From contig JASHQM010000082.1 in assembly GCA_030039165.1 (NCBI GenBank), positions 1 to 64,000 of the forward strand: a DNA stretch of 64,000 nucleotides, given 5' to 3'. The DNA comes from Candidatus Sulfotelmatobacter sp. (lineage in GTDB: Bacteria; Acidobacteriota; Terriglobia; Terriglobales; Acidobacteriaceae). Below are positions 50,289-58,597 of this stretch, piece after piece (position 1 is the stretch's first letter; each line of letters opens with the position of its first letter). The position numbers and the translations under genes are program-made. Under the pieces are notes generated by a model. The model worked only from the letters and a program-made list of their open reading frames with translations. It did not search any database and had not been told where the DNA came from.

Positions 50289-50603
50289 ATTCAGCCTCCA
50301 GCGGTCCGCCTAAACCGGGCGGCGGACGGCCGGACTATGACTATGAGCGAAGTTGCCTGGGAACGAGCCGCACGAATGGCCCGCGCAGACCTTTGAGCTT
50401 TTTGTTCTGGGAGTAGCGGTATCTGGGACAGCCTTGTTCGGCTGCCATACCGATCTCTAAATGCTTCGCCCGCGCAGCGCAAGCCCCGAATCGGGAAAGA
50501 ATGATTGTTCTCCCCGTCGCCACTTCATTCCGGGAAAAATCGCAGAGGAAAATAATTCGGGCTGGCCAGCCGTTTGCCGATGGGAAGCCAGGAGGAAACA
50601 CAC

Positions 50604-50960
50604 ATGATCGGGATAGCATCGCCACCATCGAGTCCCCAACTGAGCTGGGGCCAGTACGTGAAGCAGCGCCAGAGCGATCTGCAGCAGCTTGGGCAGGAGC
50701 TCGAGTCGGGCAACCTGAGCGGAGCGCAAAGCGAGTTCCAGGACATCGTAAGCCTGGCCAGCGAAACGCCGAGCCTGCCGGACGGGCGGCAGTTTTTGAT
50801 GTCCGAGCGCCAGCAGGATTTCGATTCGATCGGCCAAGCGCTCGAAAACGGGAACGGCAGCGGCGCCCTCAACGCCTTCGATCAGCTCGAGGCCACATTT
50901 CATTCCAGTGCGAAAGCCGAGACCGGAGGCTACTCGCTTGACAGAGACGTGGGGCAATGA
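50604..50960 (+). CDS. Hypothetical protein with repeated 'xGNxSGAxxxF' helical motif
   Basis: Good Shine-Dalgarno (ggagg, 8 nt before ATG); internal repeats QELESGNLSGAQSEF / QALENGNGSGALNAF. Confidence 0.65.
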   Translation: MIGIASPPSSPQLSWGQYVKQRQSDLQQLGQELESGNLSGAQSEFQDIVSLASETPSLPDGRQFLMSERQQDFDSIGQALENGNGSGALNAFDQLEATFHSSAKAETGGYSLDRDVGQ

Positions 50961-51091
50961 TCGCCGCCGCCGCCACGATGAAGTTCGTCGAGGCGGCCAT
51001 GGATCCGGTGAAGTGCGGCAAGATCGTGCAGGACCCGGCTTATGCCGCGTTCAAGCGCGACCTGGAAACGCCCTCCGAAGCCGCCTCCTGA
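50957..51091 (+). CDS. Small ORF, copy 2 (44 aa), coupled to the upstream gene
   Basis: MIAAAATMKFVEAAMDPVKCGKIVQDPAYAAFKRDLETPSEAAS; ATGA overlap with preceding stop. Confidence 0.5.
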   Translation: MIAAAATMKFVEAAMDPVKCGKIVQDPAYAAFKRDLETPSEAAS

Positions 51092-51095
51092 TTTT
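50961..51095. repeat. 135-bp direct repeat, copy 2
   Basis: Single mismatch against 49622-49756. Confidence 0.95.
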
Positions 51096-51142
51096 CCCAC
51101 GGGCGCGAGCGACCCCGCGGAGACGCGCATCCGCGAAAAACA

Positions 51143-51168
51143 GGCCGCCGGCGACGGCGGCCTTTTTT
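51143..51168. terminator. Intrinsic terminator (ggccgccg-gcga-cggcggcc + T-tract)
   Basis: Same architecture and tetraloop as 49805-49830. Confidence 0.8.
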
Positions 51169-51235
51169 ATCCCATTAAAATCCCATTAAAACCAGATTTC
51201 CTCGCGGCCCTCAAAAGCGGCCCTCAAAAGCGCCC

Positions 51236-51982
51236 TCAGAAGCGGATGGTCATGCCGAAGCTGGCGGTGGCTGTGATGCCGCGCGTGCTCTCCTGCTGCC
51301 TGGTGAGCACCAGGTCGTAGGGGTCGGTCGTCGACGTGTGGAAGGTGAAGATGTCGAAGTCCTCGTGAAACAGCACGTGCCCGCGAGACGCCGGCGAACG
51401 CACGTAAAAGTTGGTATCGACCCCGACGACGCCGCTGGTGCAGATGCAATATTTCGCCAGCGCCGGCTGCCCCGGGCCGGGCGTGAACTGGACCTCGACC
51501 GGGTAGTCGGTATATTCCCGCATCTCGCGGAAGAACATCCACTGCACGCGCAAGAGGCCGTCTGCCCCGAATTCGTGCCCCATCCCCGCGCTGGGCGCCC
51601 AGGCATATTTCTTGTAGGGAGTAACCGCCGTCTCTGACCACCGGGGCCCGGCGCCAAAATAATTCCGTCCGCGCCGCCAGAACAGATAGCCCTCGGCTCC
51701 GCGGTAGTGTCCTTTTTCGTGCGGGACCTGGGCGCCGTCGTCGACCTTGCGGATGAAGTCGTATTTGCCATCGGCGAGAAACAGGAAGTGGGTGCGCTCC
51801 ACGCTGATTCCGGCCATGGTGTCGAGCCCACGGCCGAAGCCAGCACCGCCGGGGTCGAATGCCGGCTCGACGAAGGGATGGATCCCGGTGTGCCGGATGC
51901 CGGGCGAGTCAACCTGAAAAGTCTGGGCGCGGACGAACACGGTAAGGATGGCGATAGCCAGCAGCGCCGCTGCGAACCTCAT
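51236..51982 (-). CDS. Secreted hypothetical protein
   Basis: Signal peptide MRFAAALLAIAILTVFVRAQ; beta-rich body, C-terminal ITATASFGMTIRF (outer-membrane-like terminal strand). Confidence 0.62.
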   Translation of the reverse strand: MRFAAALLAIAILTVFVRAQTFQVDSPGIRHTGIHPFVEPAFDPGGAGFGRGLDTMAGISVERTHFLFLADGKYDFIRKVDDGAQVPHEKGHYRGAEGYLFWRRGRNYFGAGPRWSETAVTPYKKYAWAPSAGMGHEFGADGLLRVQWMFFREMREYTDYPVEVQFTPGPGQPALAKYCICTSGVVGVDTNFYVRSPASRGHVLFHEDFDIFTFHTSTTDPYDLVLTRQQESTRGITATASFGMTIRF

Positions 51983-52026
51983 GCCTGCCTTATCGGCGGA
52001 AGGCGCGGCACGCAATACTAAAATGT

Positions 52027-52353
52027 TTATAATGCGATAACCTTTTTACGTAAAAACAGGTCCTCGAAGGATCGGCGCTTCTTTTTCGGGTAGCGCCAGA
52101 AGTAATGCACGGTCTGGCCGCCGTTGCGCTGTGCGCTGGCGTAGAGCCGATTGCGGAAGTCCGGTTCCAGTTGCCACCATCGCACCATCCAAACCTGATA
52201 GCGCGGGACGCCTGGCTTTGGCTTTGTGCGGCGCATCTTCCTTGCCCGGAGCACCAGCCAAGTGCGCTCCTTCTTCGCGCCCGGATTCGACTGCACGATG
52301 TCGCCGCGCTTCGGCGCGGGATGCCCTTCGTCGAGCAGGTCAATGAAGTTCAT
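52027..52353 (-). CDS. Hypothetical basic protein
   Basis: MNFIDLLDEGHPAPKRGDIVQSNPGAKKERTWLVLRARKMRR...; start overlaps the DUF1643 gene 3' end. Confidence 0.55.
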   Translation of the reverse strand: MNFIDLLDEGHPAPKRGDIVQSNPGAKKERTWLVLRARKMRRTKPKPGVPRYQVWMVRWWQLEPDFRNRLYASAQRNGGQTVHYFWRYPKKKRRSFEDLFLRKKVIAL

Positions 52354-52852
52354 AGTTCCACGGCTCGGGCAGCAGGCCGTAGGGCAGATAGAGCGGACGG
52401 GCCGGCGAACCATCCGAATTCTTTTTGAGGCAGTCGAGGCGGATGCCCTTCTGTTTCAGGCTTTCTCCGAGAAGCCATCCGCGATCGGTCTTGAGCCGCC
52501 CCCAACATGCGACGACCTTCGTCGCCTTGAAATCCGCGATGTAGCCGACGATGTGATCGGCAGTGTTTTCCCGGCCAATAATGTCCAGGCCCCGCGCGCG
52601 GGCGGCATACAGGTCTTTTGGCTGTGTTGCCTTGTAGGCGTAGGCATTGAGTTTGAGCATTCCTCCAAATCCCCAACTGCGAACGAAGTGAATCTCCTTC
52701 GCCACGGTGGGATCATTTTCGGTTTCGGTCGCGGTCGAAGGATTCATTCCAATCAGGCAGCACATCGCCAGATCTGCGTCCCAGACGCGGGTCAGCCAGA
52801 AGCGGTAGCGCCCGCACAGCGAGAATCGCGCGGCTCCATCCCAGGCGGTCAT
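52340..52852 (-). CDS. DUF1643 domain-containing protein
   Basis: 'CCLIGMNPSTATETENDPTVAKEIHFVRSWGFGGMLKLNAYAYKATQPKDL' is the DUF1643 signature. Confidence 0.88.
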   Translation of the reverse strand: MTAWDGAARFSLCGRYRFWLTRVWDADLAMCCLIGMNPSTATETENDPTVAKEIHFVRSWGFGGMLKLNAYAYKATQPKDLYAARARGLDIIGRENTADHIVGYIADFKATKVVACWGRLKTDRGWLLGESLKQKGIRLDCLKKNSDGSPARPLYLPYGLLPEPWNYELH

Positions 52853-53012
52853 CCGGCTAGCTCCATCTGCCCGGTATCGTTGCCCAAGTTCGCCGGCTGC
52901 CAGCTCGGTTGCATACCCGCCTCTACTTGTTCCCCGCAACCCAACAATTGTGGAGTATTTGTTGTGGGCTCACTCGTCTGAGAGACCCACCTCACGGGCA
53001 TAGTATGAACTC

Positions 53013-53891
53013 ATGCCGGCTATGACTCCCACCGGAATCGTCGGCCTTGCGCTGGAGTTGATTCCGGCCGTGTTGTTCGCCTTCGCCGCAGAACAGGTCG
53101 CCCGGACTGTATCGGGCTGGCGCAAAGCTGTGCGTCTGGCCGTTCCGGCGATTTTCGTGACGCCGTATCTTCTGGTTTCAATTTCCGCGCACATCTTCCG
53201 CTGGCAATGGTTCGCCCTGTACGCGGCATTGCCTGTGGTAATCGCCTGGCTGCTGATGCAAGCCGCCGTTCTCGATCCTGAGCAGCGAGGCAACTGGCGC
53301 GATGCGCTGATTCTGCTGGTTCTGGGTCTGGCTGTCGATCTGCGCTGGTTTGAAAGCGCTTGGCCAAACGGCCTGCGGGCATTGAACGAACTGTTTTTGG
53401 TCGATGCCGGTTTGTATGGCTTCCTGGCAATCCGGCAGCTAAGCGGTACGGGATTCGATTTTCATCTCCGCTGGAGCGACTGGAAAATCGGCCTCCGCGA
53501 ACTGGCCTTCTTCGCTCCCATCGTCATCGCGCTCGGAATCGCTTTGGGATTCATCCATCCCCATCGCAACCTGCCTGGCCTGGGTTCGGCAGCTCTCCGC
53601 TGGATATTGATCTTTTTATTTACCGCGGTGCCCGAAGAACTCTTTTTTCGCGCCTGGGTGCAGAATCTGCTCGAGCGGCGTCTTGGCCGGCGTGCGGCCC
53701 TCCTGCTTGCATCCGTAATCTTCGGCTTGTCCCATTTCAATAAGCGGTCCGCGCACTTCAACTGGCGCTATGTGATTCTGGCCGCGATCGCCGGCATTTT
53801 CTATGGCCGCGCATGGCGCGATCAGCGCAGGGTTCCGGCTTCCACCATTACCCACGCAACCGTCGACTGGTTGTGGGGTTTGTGGTTCTAA
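53013..53891 (+). CDS. CPBP family intramembrane metalloprotease
   Basis: 'VPEELFFRAWVQNLLERRLGRRAALLLASVIFGLSHFN' (EExxxR and FxxxH motifs). Confidence 0.88.
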   Translation: MPAMTPTGIVGLALELIPAVLFAFAAEQVARTVSGWRKAVRLAVPAIFVTPYLLVSISAHIFRWQWFALYAALPVVIAWLLMQAAVLDPEQRGNWRDALILLVLGLAVDLRWFESAWPNGLRALNELFLVDAGLYGFLAIRQLSGTGFDFHLRWSDWKIGLRELAFFAPIVIALGIALGFIHPHRNLPGLGSAALRWILIFLFTAVPEELFFRAWVQNLLERRLGRRAALLLASVIFGLSHFNKRSAHFNWRYVILAAIAGIFYGRAWRDQRRVPASTITHATVDWLWGLWF

Positions 53892-53941
53892 AAGTTCCAG
53901 CCCGCCTGCAGCGGGTTTCAAAAAAGTACGCTTTGAAAGGG

Positions 53942-54001
53942 CGCGGCTTTAGCCGCGGCCGCTTACGAGCAAGAAACGCTTCGGGCTTTAGCCCCCGAAG
54001 G
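53942..54001. repeat. Intergenic palindromic repeat, family 2
   Basis: Two hairpins: cgcggct-tt-agccgcg and cttcggg-ctttagcc-cccgaag. Confidence 0.7.
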
Positions 54002-54138
54002 TATAGCGATTCGCTCAAACCCATACTCCTGCAATACGCTCCAAGGAATTCCGGGTACTGTCTTAATTGCCGTGGCACCGCTCTGCGAAGGCGGAACCTC
54101 GGCACCGGGTGGTCTGATTTCCACCGCGTGCGCTCGCT

Positions 54139-54669
54139 TCAGTTCTCGTTGAACGTCGCAGCTGAGGTTGTAATCGTGGTGGCGGGCATGAAGCCGTTGC
54201 TGAACAATCCACTCACGCCCCCAAATTGCCAGCGGTAAGGATACTGAATTTGCACGCAGGTGTTGACCGTCTCCACCGCGCCGTTCTCCGCCGCCATACA
54301 GCCGCGATTGATGCTGAGGGACAGCGTTCCCCCGCCGGGGCATGGGGCACTCGAGCTCCAGGTCAGGGAGCCGGCACTCAGCGATGGCACCGGAAGGCCG
54401 CAGTCGTTGACCTGTTGAGCCTTCAGGTAGCTGTCGATGACGTAATAGGCATCGGTGACTGAGACTGGTACGGCGATGGGAGCAGCGAGATCGCTCGCGG
54501 GGTCAGAAGCCGCGATGCGCGCGCCTTCTCGCGCGGCATTCGTCAACTTCTGCTTCAGTGTCACCGCATTACTGAAGTCGAAAATTCCGACCACGAACAA
54601 GACGAGCACCGGCAGCGAGAGCGCAAGCTCGACGATCTGCGAGGCGCGGGTGTCTCCAAGCCGGTTCAT
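54139..54669 (-). CDS. TadE-like pilus assembly protein
   Basis: 'RASQIVELALSLPVLVLFVVGIFDFSNAVTLKQKLTNAAREGARIAA'. Confidence 0.87.
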   Translation of the reverse strand: MNRLGDTRASQIVELALSLPVLVLFVVGIFDFSNAVTLKQKLTNAAREGARIAASDPASDLAAPIAVPVSVTDAYYVIDSYLKAQQVNDCGLPVPSLSAGSLTWSSSAPCPGGGTLSLSINRGCMAAENGAVETVNTCVQIQYPYRWQFGGVSGLFSNGFMPATTITTSAATFNEN

Positions 54670-54803
54670 TAATGCACCGGAGGCCGCTTCTTGATGCTCT
54701 CGGCCATTCCCTTCAGAGTTCGGCGGAACTCACGATCCGATTCGCGCTTCCGGGGGCGGTTAGGGTTCTTTTTACCTGCTCGTCTCTTTAGCTCTGGATT
54801 CAC
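54669..54803 (-). CDS. Small basic ORF (44 aa) possibly coupled to tadE
   Basis: GTG-initiated MNPELKRRAGKKNPNRPRKRESDREFRRTLKGMAESIKKRPPVH; stop overlaps tadE start (TAATG); not in the supplied ORF track. Confidence 0.35.
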   Translation of the reverse strand: MNPELKRRAGKKNPNRPRKRESDREFRRTLKGMAESIKKRPPVH

Positions 54804-54988
54804 AATGTTTCATCAATTCTAAGCCGAGCCGCCGCCGAAAAGTCATCCAGACCATTCGAGCCTGCAACGACTTCCGGTCACTGTCTTAATCACCACCCTA
54901 CATTCGAGCACAGTTTATGACCGAAGTAACCTAAACAGCCTTCAGGGTGCGCTGCATCTCACTCTTTCCTCCATAAAATCAGAGGCGG

Positions 54989-56740
54989 ATGAGTCTGTTC
55001 TGGCGCAATCGCTGGTTTGTGCTGGCGGGCGGCATTACGCTGGCATTTGCCGTCGTCTCCCTGGCTCTGCCCCGAGGACCATTGTTGGCGGCGATTTCCG
55101 ATAATGCCTATTTCCTCCTCTCCTTCATCGCCGCCGCCGTAATGCTCTCCAACGCCTCGCGCGAGAGTGGCGCCGAACGGCAATTCTGGGCGCTGATGGC
55201 GGCCGGTTGTTTGCTCTGGACCTGGAACCAGTTCGGTTGGGTTTATTTTGAGGTGTTCCTGCACAAGTCGCTGCCCGATCCCTCTTTTCTGGATGTCGCC
55301 TTGTTCCTTCACCTGGTTCCTATGATTGCAGCCGTCGGCTTGCGCCCGCATGTAAAGCAAGGAGAGCAGCGCTTCGCTATCGGCGCTCTCGATTTCGTTT
55401 TGCTGGTGGTTTGGTGGGTTTTCCTTTACGCCTTTGTGGTTTTCCCATCGCAATATATTTCCCTGAACGTTCCCGAATACGACAGAACCTGGGGCGCGCT
55501 TTACGACATCCAGGGGTGCGTCCTGCTATTGGTGCTGGGACTTGCGGCCCACAGTGCTACCGCCGGATGGCGATCGCTATTTCTCAATCTCATGTTTGCC
55601 GGCGGCATATACTCCCTCGATTCGCAAGCCGTGAATCTGGCAGTTGCCAACGGAAAGTACTACAGCGGTTGCCTGTACGACGTACCTTTACTGGGCACGA
55701 TGGCATGGATTACGGCTACCGCCTTGTCCGCACGCCAATGGCCCCGCGAGGTCGTCTCTGCCGGCGACGATGACGCCTGGAGCAAGCGTACCCTGCGTCT
55801 GGCTATGCTCGCCATCCTCACCTTGCCGGGCATGGGCCTTTGGGCCTACTGCTGGGACCACTCGCCCCTCCCCGCCCGCACCTTCCGTCTTTTTACCGTA
55901 TTGGCGGCCATGCTCGTCATGGGCATCTTCGTGTTCATACGGCAGTATCTTCAGGATCAAACCCTGATTGATTTGCTGCGCGATTCGCAGAGCACCTTTG
56001 AAAATGAGCAACGCCTGCAGAGCCACCTCGTGCAGCGGGAAAAATTGGCTTCCCTCGGTCAATTGATCGCCGGCGCAGCCCAGGAAATCGACCAGCCTCT
56101 GACCGCCATCATGAACTATTCCGAAAAACTGTGGTCGAACGAGCGGCTCTCCAGCGAACAGGATAAGCTGGTGCGCAAAATCGTCAACCACTCGCAACGT
56201 ACCCGCGAACTGGTCGCTAATCTCTTAAGTTTTGCGCAACAGCGCTCCGGCGAGCGCATGATGGTCGATGTCAGCATGCTCTTGCAGCGCAGCGTGCATA
56301 TGCGCGAGTTGCAGCAGCACGGCCAGAAAATTCGTTTCGAGCTTGAGATCGACCCCCACCTTCCCAAAATTCTCGGCGATGGCCATCAGTTGTTCCAGGC
56401 CTTTGTGCAAATCGTCGAGAATGCCGTCGACGCCCTCCAGGAATCCGGCGGAGGGACTCTCCATGTGACTGCCGGCTGTCACGACGGCGAAGTCGTGATT
56501 CAATTTTCCGATAGCGGGCCCGGAGTCAAAGAACTGCACCGCGTCTTTGACCCCTTCTACACGACCAAGCCAATCGGCAAGGGGACTGGCCTGGGATTGA
56601 GCGCCGTTTATGGCGTCGTTCAGGACCATAAGGGACAAATCACCTGCCAGAACAAGCCGGAGGGCGGCGCTTTGTTCGTGCTGCGCCTGCCCGCAGGAAA
56701 GCCAGCCGACCCGCAAGCCTTGGCCGCCGCCCAATCGTAA
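54989..56740 (+). CDS. Membrane sensor histidine kinase
   Basis: Multi-TM N-terminus, GHKL ATPase motifs (FVQIVENAVDALQESGGG, FSDSGPGVKELHRVFDPFYTTKPIGKGTGLGLSAVYGVV). Confidence 0.92.
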   Translation: MSLFWRNRWFVLAGGITLAFAVVSLALPRGPLLAAISDNAYFLLSFIAAAVMLSNASRESGAERQFWALMAAGCLLWTWNQFGWVYFEVFLHKSLPDPSFLDVALFLHLVPMIAAVGLRPHVKQGEQRFAIGALDFVLLVVWWVFLYAFVVFPSQYISLNVPEYDRTWGALYDIQGCVLLLVLGLAAHSATAGWRSLFLNLMFAGGIYSLDSQAVNLAVANGKYYSGCLYDVPLLGTMAWITATALSARQWPREVVSAGDDDAWSKRTLRLAMLAILTLPGMGLWAYCWDHSPLPARTFRLFTVLAAMLVMGIFVFIRQYLQDQTLIDLLRDSQSTFENEQRLQSHLVQREKLASLGQLIAGAAQEIDQPLTAIMNYSEKLWSNERLSSEQDKLVRKIVNHSQRTRELVANLLSFAQQRSGERMMVDVSMLLQRSVHMRELQQHGQKIRFELEIDPHLPKILGDGHQLFQAFVQIVENAVDALQESGGGTLHVTAGCHDGEVVIQFSDSGPGVKELHRVFDPFYTTKPIGKGTGLGLSAVYGVVQDHKGQITCQNKPEGGALFVLRLPAGKPADPQALAAAQS

Positions 56741-56868
56741 ATCGCCAATCAACAATCAAATTTCGCGCAATCAGGAATCCCGCCCGCCGCTGTTAACTCT
56801 TCGCTCAATTGTCACCCGCCTCTATCCGAGCTATTCTGCCCCTTCCGCATCATTATCATTGCGAGCCC

Positions 56869-57534
56869 ATGGCTAATCTTTTTGAGCTGCCCCGTTACAT
56901 TGCAGTGGAAGGACCCATCCGCGTCGGCAAGAGTACGCTCGCCCGCATTCTCGCCGAACGCCTGAATGCGCAACGCGTGATGGAGCCGGAATCCAATCCT
57001 TTTCTCCCCGCTTTCTATGAGGGCGAAGCCGGGGCTGCGTTTCAGGCGCAATTTACCTTTCTCGTGCACCGCTTCGAGCAGTTGCAGGCGCTCGATCTCG
57101 GGCCGCGCTCGCAAAAAACCGTGGTCGCCGACTACATCATCGAAAAAGACAAGCTTTTCGCCTGCCTGAATCTGAACGACCAGGAACTCGACACCTACAA
57201 TCGCTACTACAATTATTTTCGCGCCCAGCTGCCCACCCCTGACCTCGTCATTTATCTGCAAGCCACGCCCGAAGTCCTCAGGAAGCGTCTGCGCAAAAAA
57301 AATGCTCCCGGCGAGCGTGCCGTGAGCGACGAATATCTCGACGAAGTGGTCAAGGCCTACGAACACTTCTTCTTTCACTACACGTCTTCCGATTTGTTGA
57401 TCGTGAATACCTCTGACATTGATTTCGTCGAGCGCAACGAAGACCTTCAGCAACTTCTCCGCAAGGTGAGCGAGCCGATCAAAGGCACGCAATATTTCCT
57501 GCCGCTGGGCGGGCAGGAGGCGGCAACCGCGTAA
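56869..57534 (+). CDS. Deoxynucleoside kinase family protein
   Basis: YIAVEGPIRVGKSTLARILAERL; VVADYIIEKDKLFACLNL; LVIYLQATPEVLRKRLRKK. Confidence 0.9.
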   Translation: MANLFELPRYIAVEGPIRVGKSTLARILAERLNAQRVMEPESNPFLPAFYEGEAGAAFQAQFTFLVHRFEQLQALDLGPRSQKTVVADYIIEKDKLFACLNLNDQELDTYNRYYNYFRAQLPTPDLVIYLQATPEVLRKRLRKKNAPGERAVSDEYLDEVVKAYEHFFFHYTSSDLLIVNTSDIDFVERNEDLQQLLRKVSEPIKGTQYFLPLGGQEAATA

Positions 57535-57560
57535 CCGGCCGCCACGGAACCATTCGGGAT

Positions 57561-57637
57561 TGTCGTCCTGAGCAAGCTTCCTTTGCGCAGCGAAGGACCT
57601 GGGCGAGCCGCGCGAAGTGGCGCGGTTTTCGCGCCAC
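57561..57637. repeat. Palindromic repeat, family 3, with hairpin gtggcgcg-gtttt-cgcgccac
   Basis: gtcgtcctgagcaagcttcctttgcgcagcgaaggacctgggcgagccgcgcgaagtggcgcg... Confidence 0.65.
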
Positions 57638-57710
57638 AATGATGCGCGTCTGGCTCGCATCCTTCTTGCAAACCGAGCCTACTGATTACGAACTCCGCGC
57701 CCGCCTTCCC

Positions 57711-58151
57711 TTACTTCCTATGTCCCGGCAGAGCGTAAAGCGAAAGCGCTCTTCCCACCTTTGCAAATTCCGGATCGGCCGTCACCAGCCACGCCTCGCG
57801 CTCCATGGCAAGTTCAGCCGCGAATGCGTCCGCGTAACCTAATCCATGTTTCTGTTTCAAAGCCGCAGCTCGCGTGGCGCGGTCAGGGTCTGCTGGTATC
57901 ACTGTTATCGGTAAGTTCCTCAGTTTCGACTCCGCCTCCCGGGCTCGGGCTTCGCCGTGGTGTTTCCAGGCGATGTAGAACACCTCGCCCCAATTGATGG
58001 CCGAAAGAAGAAGTGGACCGTCGTTTCGGAAAGCCTCCTCTATCAGGCGGCGGACCTTCTGCGCGCCGGCTCGGTCCTCGAGGAGCGCTATCAGCGCATT
58101 CGCGTCCAGAACATACCGCCGGGATCGGCTGCGCGGCCAGGAAGGAGTCAC
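57711..58151 (-). CDS. vapC: PIN domain toxin VapC
   Basis: YVLDANALIALLEDRAGAQKVRRLIEEA ... GLGYADAFAAELAMEREAWLVTADPEF. Confidence 0.9.
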   Translation of the reverse strand: MTPSWPRSRSRRYVLDANALIALLEDRAGAQKVRRLIEEAFRNDGPLLLSAINWGEVFYIAWKHHGEARAREAESKLRNLPITVIPADPDRATRAAALKQKHGLGYADAFAAELAMEREAWLVTADPEFAKVGRALSLYALPGHRK

Positions 58152-58408
58152 CGTCTGTTCCGCTCACGTTCCCGCTCGCGCTCTCGGTCCTTAAAGTGTT
58201 CTTCAAACATCGAAGGCTCGCCGGGACGCGGCTTCAGAAATCCCTGGATTTCGTCCAGCAGGCGTTCAGTGATTGGAGTCAGGACCAGGCGGCCGTTCTC
58301 CTCGCTCCAGGCCGCCGCCGTGCCTTTTTCCAGCCCTAATTTTTCGCGCAATTCCGCTGGAATGATTACTTGGCCTTTAGAACTGATGGTGATGCGGTGC
58401 GTTGCCAT
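58148..58408 (-). CDS. vapB: AbrB/MazE-fold antitoxin
   Basis: MATHRITISSKGQVIIPAELREKLGLEKGTAAAW; ATGA overlap with vapC; (RE)n-rich C-terminus. Confidence 0.9.
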   Translation of the reverse strand: MATHRITISSKGQVIIPAELREKLGLEKGTAAAWSEENGRLVLTPITERLLDEIQGFLKPRPGEPSMFEEHFKDRERERERERNRR

Positions 58409-58597
58409 ATGCTATCTTACCATTTGGTAAGATGGAAGACAATACGTCTTACACGCAAGGTTTCTGACGAACGCTCGCCTCCACCCCACCAAAACCACCC
58501 TCGACGAACAACCTTTTCCCCGCTACAATGTCTCCAGCACCACCCCGGGTGCTGACAGGCTCTATCCGGCCGGGCCGGAGGGGCACTGGAGGACAAC

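Noticed and set aside
50457-50957. 166-aa minus-strand ORF opposite 50604-50960
   Set aside because: The plus-strand ORF has a good Shine-Dalgarno site, repeat-motif structure and coupled downstream ORF; the minus ORF is a shadow
49612-51095. Direct repeats as ends (att sites) of an integrated element
   Set aside because: Repeats lie within ORFs followed by terminators, and no integrase or transposase lies between or beside them; duplication of a small gene is simpler
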